Positions 1 to 7,300 of a stretch of DNA of 64,000 nucleotides are shown piece after piece; the stretch's first letter is position 1; every line of letters starts with the position of its first letter. This DNA is from Sphingobacteriales bacterium. Lineage in GTDB: Bacteria > Bacteroidota > Bacteroidia > Sphingobacteriales > Sphingobacteriaceae. A model generated the notes under the pieces. It made no database searches. It saw only the letters and a program-made list of their open reading frames with translations, and was not told the origin of the DNA. The translations under genes and the position numbers were made by a program. Location: the NCBI GenBank assembly GCA_025353765.1, contig JANXOD010000008.1:62001-126000 (forward strand), given 5' to 3'.

Positions 1-88
1 AAAAGTGCAATACTAAAATTGCTAGGCTGATAAACCTAGTCATATCCAGAATTTTACTGAGTGCTTGTTCGTTTTCTCCTGTTTGCAT
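1..88 (-). CDS. Type IV coupling protein (MobC/TraG-like), N-terminal fragment
   Basis: Only the first 29 codons are in the window, read on the minus strand from an ATG at 86-88 and running off the left edge. They give a short polar lead with the string GENEQALSKILDMTR followed by a hydrophobic stretch, which matches how Bacteroidetes coupling proteins of the TraG/VirD4 type begin. Such ATPases bring the relaxase-DNA complex to the mating pore. It starts 19 bases after the relaxase stop, in the usual accessory-relaxase-coupling protein order, which supports the call. The catalytic part cannot be checked here. Confidence 0.7.
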   Translation of the reverse strand, partial: MQTGENEQALSKILDMTRFISLAILVLHF

Positions 89-106
89 AGTTTTTACTTT
101 CTAGAA

Positions 107-1387
107 TTAAAGACGTTTAGAAACACGTTTTTTTCTTTTCTTTTTTCCTTTTTTCATTAGCTGATTAGGTACATAATTGGATGCATGTTCCGCATGTAGC
201 AATGTTTCAAGCAAGTCATTCCCATCTTTCTTTTGTAAGGGTTGTGATACTGGCATGTGTCCTTCCGTTGGAAAGGTTTTGGATGTGGATTGTTTAACGA
301 AGTCCTGTTGTTGTGAGGGCGTTTCTCTTACTTCACTACATCTTTCCAGTATGCCTTTCGCACTATACTGTTTCCCCAACATGCTGCCATTAAAAATACA
401 TTTTGTGCGATGATCTATATAGGTAAGTCCGAAGATGATTCCATTGTCATTTTGCCTTAAAACTGTGGCTATGCCTTCTTTTTCAAGTATCTTTATAAGA
501 TTTTGTAATTTTTGTTCAGGCTGCTTTAAGAAGGCAAAATCAATCACATTTTTTACCCTTGCTTTATGTATCTGCCGAGCAACCTCATTGGCTACAAATT
601 TTTCTTCCAGATAGCTAAGTGTTGGCTTGCTATAAAAGTCACTGGCCTTTATTGGAACACCAATTTTATTTCCTTGCTCATCTAATATGCGATAAACTAA
701 TCCACGCTTTTGAAATACTCTTGAATTTTCACTACCCCGATCAGCCATGATATTGTATTGTTTTAGGACAGCATTTAACTCTGGCAGGCTGGCATATTTA
801 TATTCTTTTAGTATGGCATCCAAAACATTGGTAATCGCTCTTTTGGTATCTGAGCGGCCATACTGTACCTTCTGTGCATTAACAGGCTTCAACCTGTATA
901 ATTCCTGCCGAAGGATACTATCTTCTGCTCTCTTTAATCCAAAGGATTGATCGATTTCCTTCCGAGCTTTTTCAGATTGATTTCGTCCGATATTTTGAGT
1001 ATCTATCCGGCTTCCATCAGCCCTTACTTTTACTGATACAATATGAATATGCGGGTGGCCTGCATCAAAATGCTGATAGACCAAATAAGGCTGATTACCG
1101 AATCCAATTTTCTGCATATAGGTATTGGCAATCTCCTGTAAGCGGTCATTTGAAATCTTTTCAGATGGGTCAAAATTTAGTGAAATATGTACGCTATTCC
1201 TGCTTACATTTTCATTTAAAGAGGCCTGTTTAAGTAGCCTGTTTAATTTATTATTGAAGGACAATTGTTCAACATCCATAGGATAGTTAGCGGCTAAAAA
1301 ACATTCTGCCAAGCCTTCTTTCACTTTGTTTTCATTGTAGTTTACAATGCGCTGAATGGAGTGTCCCGTTTTAATTACTGCAACCAT
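107..1387 (-). CDS. Relaxase / mobilization nuclease (MobB-type)
   Basis: This 426-residue protein should nick one strand at oriT and lead it into the recipient. The N-terminal third carries the relaxase fold, including the metal-binding histidine motif HPHIHIVSV near residues 111-119, just after HFDAG. The arrangement is typical of the relaxase/mobilization nuclease family (MOBP-like) of Bacteroidetes elements. The C-terminal part is basic and low in complexity, ending in a Lys/Arg-rich tail (KKGKKKRKKRVSKRL), as expected for a DNA-binding end. The start overlaps the stop of the upstream accessory gene by 13 bases, so the two are translationally coupled. Confidence 0.88.
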   Translation of the reverse strand: MVAVIKTGHSIQRIVNYNENKVKEGLAECFLAANYPMDVEQLSFNNKLNRLLKQASLNENVSRNSVHISLNFDPSEKISNDRLQEIANTYMQKIGFGNQPYLVYQHFDAGHPHIHIVSVKVRADGSRIDTQNIGRNQSEKARKEIDQSFGLKRAEDSILRQELYRLKPVNAQKVQYGRSDTKRAITNVLDAILKEYKYASLPELNAVLKQYNIMADRGSENSRVFQKRGLVYRILDEQGNKIGVPIKASDFYSKPTLSYLEEKFVANEVARQIHKARVKNVIDFAFLKQPEQKLQNLIKILEKEGIATVLRQNDNGIIFGLTYIDHRTKCIFNGSMLGKQYSAKGILERCSEVRETPSQQQDFVKQSTSKTFPTEGHMPVSQPLQKKDGNDLLETLLHAEHASNYVPNQLMKKGKKKRKKRVSKRL

Positions 1388-1767
1388 TTTTCACCAATTT
1401 TTTGGATGTGATTTTTGACTTCATCCACCTTATTCAAAAGAGTTTTTTTCTCTAGTTCATAAGTGATAATCCAATCCCTTAACTCTGAGATTTGACTAAG
1501 CGTATGAAGCTTTTTTACTGCCTGGTTGAAGTTATTACCAATGCCATTTAAGTCATTTCTTAACTTAATAGCTTCTGTCATAAATTCATCCAAAGACTGG
1601 TTACGATATGTAGCAACAATGGGCTTTCCAAAGATTATCCGGCGTATGTAATCGCTTAACTTTCGACAAGTACTTGCTTTCCATTTCTTCTCTACCTGCT
1701 CATATTCTTTAGGAGTAAGCCTTAGCCCGATAATGCGGGTCCTGTTTGAATTTTCCTTTTTCATCAC
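1375..1767 (-). CDS. Mobilization accessory protein (MobA/MobC-like, ribbon-helix-helix)
   Basis: A 130-residue basic protein directly upstream of the relaxase and overlapping it. Its N terminus (RTRIIGLRLTPKEYEQVEKKW) looks like the ribbon-helix-helix DNA-binding motif of relaxosome accessory proteins, followed by helical segments including an MTEAIKLRNDLNGIGNNFNQAVKKL stretch typical of MobC-like families (the LNxIGxNxNQ signature). It most likely binds oriT and helps the relaxase load; the candidate oriT lies just upstream of its start. Confidence 0.8.
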   Translation of the reverse strand: MMKKENSNRTRIIGLRLTPKEYEQVEKKWKASTCRKLSDYIRRIIFGKPIVATYRNQSLDEFMTEAIKLRNDLNGIGNNFNQAVKKLHTLSQISELRDWIITYELEKKTLLNKVDEVKNHIQKIGEKWLQ

Positions 1768-1799
1768 TTATCATTTTCACGTTTTCAAACTTTTTTAGT

Positions 1800-1890
1800 T
1801 TTAAGTTTCTCCGCCCACGACTTCGGAGTAAGGGCGGCCAGATACGGCTGTTTAACAACCGGACATCTGGCCGATTGCTGAAAAGAGGCA
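1800..1890. other. Candidate origin of transfer (oriT)
   Basis: The 236-base gap between the accessory protein and the primase holds nested inverted repeats. An outer pair GGCCAGAT (1836-1843) and ATCTGGCC (1865-1872) encloses a second stem, CGG-TGTT at 1845-1852 against its complement up to 1861. A further pair CCGCCC (1811-1816) and GGGCGG (1832-1837), with CTCCG/CGGAG inside it, lies alongside. Position next to the relaxosome genes plus this symmetry is what an oriT should show. The nick site cannot be assigned from sequence alone. Confidence 0.5.
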
Positions 1891-2003
1891 ATATCACCGC
1901 CTTCCATAAGTCCTGAAAGATTATAGTACTTATAATTGGCATTTTGAATATCCGCAAAAGCATAAAATCATTATTATAATAACTTACAAAAAGCTAATCC
2001 CAT

Positions 2004-2900
2004 TTACAGCCTTTGTTTTAACTGTCTTTTTTGCTGCATCCCTGAATTAACTAACCATTCGTTCAAATCTTTATAATTGTTATATAAACTGCTTTCATCT
2101 TTATATTTTTTGCTTAAAGAAAGAGCGTATTGCCTGTACTTTTGTCCGGTAGTATCCCTATCTAAATAAAGCTTTACAGTTTCATGTTGCTCCATAAAAG
2201 GACGTGCTTTTTCAAAGAAGGAAATAGAATTCAAAATGAGAAAATTGGTATTAATTTTCGGTTTGCTTGGATGAATTGCAATGAAAGAAAGGAAATCAAA
2301 AAAGCCTTCAAAAATTAGAACTTCTTTAGAGTCGTTGTTAAATGTAGTTACATCTTTAGGCGAGCTGCTTGCCTTGAAATAAGGATTTCGGATTTCATAC
2401 CCTCCAGAATCATTTTTAAACCCAATACCGTAATATGTTTTGCCATTAAGATCATATTGAACTTCACGGCAATATTTCGCCGCAATATCTATAGGAATTC
2501 TTCTTTGTTCAAGATATTTGAGTAAGGCAACCGAGCTAATAAAAAAATCCTGAATGATAGTGATTTTATGCTCCGGATCACCTTGCGCTTGCTGATGAAT
2601 GACAGGCTGGTGAAAGAAAAAATCATTATTAATTTTCTGAAGAAAATCACTCACTGAGCAGTGATGGTAGAGGATACCAAAATCTATTAAATTGCCTCCT
2701 TCTCCAAGCCCATGGTCATACCATTTATTCAATTTCTTGTTTACTTTAAAAGAAGATGTTTTTTCATCCCTCAATGGAGATAGATACCAATAGTCGGCAC
2801 TTCTTACTTTTACAGGCTTATATCCCAATTTTGATAGGTAATCTACCATATCCATTTCTTTTATCTCCTCAATTGAATATCCTTTTTTACTGAAATTCAT
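2004..2900 (-). CDS. Toprim-domain DNA primase of the conjugative element
   Basis: A 298-residue protein resembling the primase-type proteins of Bacteroidetes conjugative transposons, which could prime the strand entering a recipient. The N-terminal 100 residues look like the CHC2 zinc-finger domain fold (SPLRDEKTSSFKV, then WYDHGLGEGGNLIDF) but the zinc-ligand cysteines are absent. The C-terminal half has Toprim signatures: VLIFEGFFDFLSF near residues 195-207 with its catalytic Glu, and YLDRDTTG near 245-252 with the Asp-x-Asp pair. It has no overlap with its neighbours and is separated from the accessory gene by the candidate oriT. Confidence 0.8.
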   Translation of the reverse strand: MNFSKKGYSIEEIKEMDMVDYLSKLGYKPVKVRSADYWYLSPLRDEKTSSFKVNKKLNKWYDHGLGEGGNLIDFGILYHHCSVSDFLQKINNDFFFHQPVIHQQAQGDPEHKITIIQDFFISSVALLKYLEQRRIPIDIAAKYCREVQYDLNGKTYYGIGFKNDSGGYEIRNPYFKASSSPKDVTTFNNDSKEVLIFEGFFDFLSFIAIHPSKPKINTNFLILNSISFFEKARPFMEQHETVKLYLDRDTTGQKYRQYALSLSKKYKDESSLYNNYKDLNEWLVNSGMQQKRQLKQRL

Positions 2901-2974
2901 AATTGCACATTTTCAAATTCACTATTAAGTAAGTTGGCAGATACGAAGTTAAACAAGCGGTATGAGTTCAACCT

Positions 2975-3025
2975 ATCCTCACCATATTATGATGAGGATG
3001 TTTTACACTCTTTAAAATAAATTTG
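2975..3025 (+). promoter_or_regulatory. Promoter with imperfect palindromic operator
   Basis: A near-perfect 25-base palindrome at 2975-2999 (arms ATCCTCA and TGAGGAT, inner CAT/ATG) precedes a TAAATTTG box at 3018-3025 that fits the Bacteroidetes -7 consensus TAnnTTTG. No TTG is found at the right distance; the palindrome occupies the -33 region instead, so a bound regulator could replace or block that contact. The gene at 3058 would start about 30 bases after the box. Confidence 0.45.
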
Positions 3026-3057
3026 TGCTATTAAGTTGATAATTAAAATGTGGAGTT

Positions 3058-3348
3058 ATGCTAAATACAAATGATATAGCCAAAGTATATGATACTATAA
3101 TGAGTATCCCTGGCATGAATGAAAAGGTAAAGATTGATATGAAAATCTCACGTAAAAATGTACTATTATTAAATAGTGTTATCAAACGAGGTTTGGATTC
3201 AAAAGATAGCGATAAGTCTTCCAACCTTCTAGGCAACATACCCGAAGAAACTTTGAAGGAACTTAGTGCTTTTGCTGATGAATGCCTAACAAAGGCGGGA
3301 CTGACAGAACTTAGTGAAAAGCTCAATTCTTTAAATACCAGCAAATAG
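3058..3348 (+). CDS. Hypothetical small helical ICE protein
   Basis: A 96-residue, probably cytoplasmic protein with no signal peptide or membrane segment. It is mostly helical with many Lys, Ser and Leu residues (for example SRKNVLLLNSVIKRGLD). I do not recognise a family. It stands alone on the plus strand between two minus-strand genes and has its own TAnnTTTG promoter with a palindrome. The location between mobilisation and cargo suggests an element maintenance or control gene, but that is inference only. Confidence 0.6.
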   Translation: MLNTNDIAKVYDTIMSIPGMNEKVKIDMKISRKNVLLLNSVIKRGLDSKDSDKSSNLLGNIPEETLKELSAFADECLTKAGLTELSEKLNSLNTSK

Positions 3349-3361
3349 CTAAAAATAAAAC

Positions 3362-3568
3362 TTAGGCATTAGTAACCCAGCCGTTTTCATTACGAATATC
3401 TGTTATCTTATTATCTAACAGCCATTGTCGAAATGAATTTTCATCCAATGGAGTATAGTGAATGATTCCTCCATCTTTTAGCATGATGGTGAAGAAATTT
3501 GAAACCGCCAAAAATTTGGAAAGTTCACTGGCTTTATAATCGAAACCTGGATAGCTGGTTCTGGTCAT
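3362..3568 (-). CDS. Hypothetical 68-residue protein behind a structured leader
   Basis: A short acidic/aromatic protein without recognised domain (MTRTSYPGFDYKASELSKF at the start, ending NGWVTNA). It converges with the gene at 3058 (13 bases between stops). Its 5' leader on the minus strand carries the strongly folded element at 3640-3746 and a second hairpin at 3600-3628, so its expression may be under RNA control. The ORF is short, and its coding status rests mainly on the clean start and the leader. Confidence 0.5.
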   Translation of the reverse strand: MTRTSYPGFDYKASELSKFLAVSNFFTIMLKDGGIIHYTPLDENSFRQWLLDNKITDIRNENGWVTNA

Positions 3569-3639
3569 AACATTTACTTTTTAGTATTTTGTTTAGACTG
3601 CCTGCTATTGTAAAAAATAAGCGCAGGCAACAACTTACC

Positions 3640-3746
3640 GCACTGAGGTCTTAGGAAACCCGGTAACAATAAGTGCGCCCACGCCGTAGCATGAGCGTTC
3701 TTCACTTAATGTCCCATTACCTTTGAAAGTTCCTAAGTTTCAGTGC
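3640..3746 (-). ncRNA. Structured RNA candidate, possible cis-regulatory leader
   Basis: The two ends of this 107-base stretch pair through successive helices. P1 is GCACTGA 3640-3646 with 3740-3746; P2 is 3650-3657 with 3730-3737; P3 is GGTAA 3662-3666 with 3717-3721; P4 is TAAGTG 3670-3675 with 3703-3708. The tip, read on the minus strand, is a 9-pair helix CGCUCAUGC / GCGUGGGCG closed by a UACG tetraloop. That tip helix needs two U-G pairs that are allowed only on the minus strand, so the minus strand is the likely RNA. Downstream, CGGUAA (3635-3640) could compete for the 3' arm of P3, hinting at a switch. I do not recognise a named family. Confidence 0.6.
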
Positions 3747-3908
3747 AGGACTTAAAGCAAAAACGCTTCAAGAATATTTGTCTCAAAGATACAATTTTGG
3801 TTAAATATGGTATTAAAAAAGAGTATTTAGTAAATTATCAATAGTTCGTTATGGTTAACATTTAGCAATCAGCTAAAGTATATTACATTAAGTTTTACAG
3901 ATAGTGAA

Positions 3909-3938
3909 TTGCGCTTCCAAAATATTTTACTATTTTTG
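3909..3938 (+). promoter_or_regulatory. Promoter of the metal resistance cluster
   Basis: TTG at 3909-3911 and TATTTTTG at 3931-3938 are separated by 19 bases, matching the Bacteroidetes -33/-7 consensus. Transcription would begin around 3942-3945, almost exactly at the ATG at 3945, so the first message may be nearly leaderless. Confidence 0.55.
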
Positions 3939-3944
3939 CGCCTA

Positions 3945-4259
3945 ATGAAATTTATCACTTTTCTGATGAGCTTTTACATGTTGGCACTCTCCTGTGTGCC
4001 TTGTAACGATGCGAAGGATAGTAATGTTAAAGCAGAGCAAAAGATTTCATGTGCAGCTGCCAATCAAACCCCTCATGAAACTGATATTTGCACACCATTT
4101 TGCACCTGTTCACATTGCCCTTCGTCTGCTTTTTGTCAGGAAATTCCTATATCATCTCTTATAACAATTCCTTTTCACGAACTCAAAAAAGGACTGTACA
4201 ATAATGTTTTCATTTCTTGCACTCTACAGTCTATTTGGCAGCCTCCAAAAGTAGCCTAA
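3945..4259 (+). CDS. DUF6660-family small secreted protein
   Basis: A 104-residue protein starting at ATG 3945 (an upstream in-frame start at 3909 would overlap the promoter box). It has an N-terminal hydrophobic signal or anchor (FITFLMSFYMLALSCVPC), a Cys-rich middle (CTPFCTCSHCPSSAFC) and the C-terminal SIWQPPK motif. These match DUF6660 proteins, which in Bacteroidota sit just ahead of CusA/CzcA-type pumps. The cysteine cluster suggests metal binding outside the cytoplasm, but no function has been shown to my knowledge. It probably leads the pump operon, 96 bases upstream of the RND gene. Confidence 0.75.
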   Translation: MKFITFLMSFYMLALSCVPCNDAKDSNVKAEQKISCAAANQTPHETDICTPFCTCSHCPSSAFCQEIPISSLITIPFHELKKGLYNNVFISCTLQSIWQPPKVA

Positions 4260-4355
4260 TACTTTCCCTTTCCTTTTAATGCAATCTATAGTGCTTATAG
4301 CTCATGGAATTCCTGCATTTATTCATTTTAATATTAACCAAATGGCTACAAATTC

Positions 4356-7300
4356 ATGCTTAACAAAATCATTCATTTCAGTATAAAAAACAAACTCATT
4401 ATCGCGGTAATGACCTTGGCTCTCATTATTTGGGGTTTGTGGAGTGCTTCTAAGTTGCCTGTTGATGCCTTACCCGACGTTACCAATAATCAGGTGCAGG
4501 TAATAACTCGGGCTCCCACATTGGCAGCGCAGGAAGTAGAACAGTTTATCACATTTCCGGTTGAACGGGCTTTATCAAATATCCAGGGAATTGACGAGAT
4601 GCGTTCCTTCTCCCGTTTTGGATTAAGTGTAATAACTATCGTTTTTAAAGAAGATATAGATATATATTTTGCCCGGCAACTTATTGCAGAAAAATTAAAA
4701 ACTGCAGAACAGCAAATTCCTAAGGGCATGGGTACTCCTGAAATGGGCCCCGTTACTACGGGGCTAGGTGAAATCTATCAGTATGTTATTCATCCCAAGA
4801 AAGGAAGTAAACAAAAATATTCTGCAATGGATTTACGTACCATGCAGGATTGGATTGTAGGCCGTCAATTAACTGGTATCCCTGGTGTGGCAGAGGTAAC
4901 GGGTTTTGGTGGCATAAGTAAGCAGTACGAAGTGGCGGTGAATCCGGAAAGGTTAAAGGCTATGAATGTAACCATACCTGAAATTTTTACAGCCCTTGAA
5001 AAAAATAATGAAAATACCGGGGGTGCATACATTGACCGAAAGCCGAATGCCTATTTCATTCGTGGTGTGGGACTGGTAAAATCCTTTGCCGATATTGAAC
5101 AGATTGTTATTAAACAACAAAGTGGTATCCCTGTATTGATAAGGGATGTAGCTACTGTACAATATGGTTCGCCGCCACGCTATGGTGCTATGACCTATAA
5201 TGGCAAAAAAGAAGTGGTAGGTGGTATTGTACTGATGATGAAAGGTGCTAATAGTGCATCTGTTGTAGAGTTGGTAAAAGAAAGAATGATAACGGTTCAA
5301 AAATCATTGCCGGAAGATGTAGAAATAGAAGCATTTTTAGACCGAACTAATCTAATTGACCGGGCTATCAATACAGTAAAAACAAACCTTGTGGAAGGTG
5401 CATTAATTGTAATATTAGTATTGGTCTTATTCTTGGGAAATTTTCGTGCAGGATTAATAGTAGCATCTGCCATTCCTTTGTCTTTATTGTTTGCACTTGC
5501 CTTAATGAATTTATTTGGTGTGAGTGCTAACCTAATGAGTTTAGGAGCAATTGATTTTGGTTTGATTGTGGATGGTGCTGTAATTATTGTAGAAGCAACC
5601 CTGCATTTTTTAGGAACAAAAAAATTGACAGATAAGCTTACGCAACTGCAAATGGATGAAGCGGTAGAAGGAAGTGCGGGGAAAATGATGAGCTCAGCAG
5701 CCTTTGGGCAAATTATTATCCTTATTGTATATCTACCCATTCTTTCTCTGCAAGGTGTTGAAGGGAAAATGTTTCGTCCCATGGCAGAAACAGTAGCTTT
5801 TGCTATTTTAGGCGCATTGATTTTGTCACTCACTTATATTCCCATGATGAGTGCTTTGTTTCTTTCCAAAAATATCAACCAAAAAAGGAATTTTTCAGAC
5901 AGGATAATGGACTTTTTTCAACGTGGATATTCACCGCTTTTAAAAGGAGCTATCAAAATAAAATATGCAGTAGTAGGTATTGCTGTGGGTTTACTAATAA
6001 TCTCCCTCATCATTTTTAAAAATATGGGGGGAGAGTTTATACCTACATTAGAAGAAGGCGATTATGCTGTTGAATTTGTATTGCCCCAAGGGTCATCCTT
6101 GTCACAAACCACAGAAACAGTAATGATGGCAGAACGGATGCTATTGAAATTCCCGGAAGTAAAAATGGTAGTGGGTAAAACAGGAGCTGCGGATATTGCT
6201 ACAGATCCTATGCCGCCCGAAGCTTCAGATTTAATAGTAATACTAAAACCGAAAAAAGAATGGACTACCAATAAAGATTTTTATGCGTTGTCTGATATAA
6301 TAAGGGATAAACTCTCCACTATTCCAGGAGTAATAGCTGAGCCAAGCCAGCCCATACAGATGCATTTTAATGAATTGATGACAGGTATACGGCAGGATGT
6401 GGCCATTAAAATATTTGGCGAAAATCTAGATTCACTTATTGCTTATGCTGATAAAGTGGCCAAAATAATCAGACCTATTGAAGGTATTACTCAACCGCAG
6501 GTAGAAAGAGTAGATGGCCTTCCGCAGATTACCATCGAATACGACAGGGCAAAAATAGCTGGCTACGGGTTGAATATTGAAGATATAAACCATATCATCA
6601 GTACTGCATTTGCAGGAGAGGAAGCTGGTGTCGTTTTTGAAAACGAAAGAAAATTCGATTTAATAGTTCGTCTGGACAGTGCACACCGTACAACTTTAAA
6701 TGATGTAAGAGATCTTTATATACCACTCAGTAACGGCACCCAAATTCCTTTATCACAGGTTGCTAATGTGTCGTTTAAAACGGGTCCGGCACAAATAAGC
6801 CGGGAGTCAGGTAAGCGCAGGATTTATGTAAGTTTTAATGTAACCGGCCGTGATGTGGCAAATGTGGTAAAAGAAGCTCAGCAAAAATTGAATGAAAAGA
6901 TAAAACTGCCTACTGGTTATTACTATACATACGGCGGCACTTTTGAAAATTTACAAAAAGCATCTGCCAGGTTGATGATTGTTGTGCCTCTAGCATTGTT
7001 GCTCATCTTTTTCATGTTGTATATTACTTTTAGTTCTATTAAAAAAGCCGCATTAATTTTTACCGCCATACCAATGAGTGCTATTGGCGGCGTGTTTGCT
7101 TTATTGATAAGAGGTATGCCATTTAGTATATCAGCTGGGGTTGGTTTTATTGCTTTATTTGGAGTAGCAGTACTAAATGGTATTGTATTAATAAGCACAT
7201 TCAATCAATTAGAAAAAGATGGTATGAATAACATTGTGCAACGGGTACTGGAAGGAACAAAAATCCGATTACGACCTGTGCTGATGACTGCTGCTGTTGC

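Larger units (their letters stand above)
3569..3944. other. Non-coding interval with RNA structure and divergent promoters
   Basis: This 376-base gap has no plausible gene. On the minus strand it contains the folded element at 3640-3746 and a hairpin with arms GCCTGC/GCAGGC (3600-3605 and 3623-3628). At its right edge lies the plus-strand promoter of the metal cluster. The 3750-3900 part is AT-rich and shows nothing else that I can identify. Confidence 0.5.

Noticed and set aside
1709-1963. An 84-codon frame across the candidate oriT
   Set aside because: It is out of frame with the real accessory gene, has odd composition and only covers the palindromic region.
5297-5833. A 178-codon antisense frame inside the RND pump
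   Set aside because: Shadow of the well-supported pump gene, with no domain or start signal of its own.
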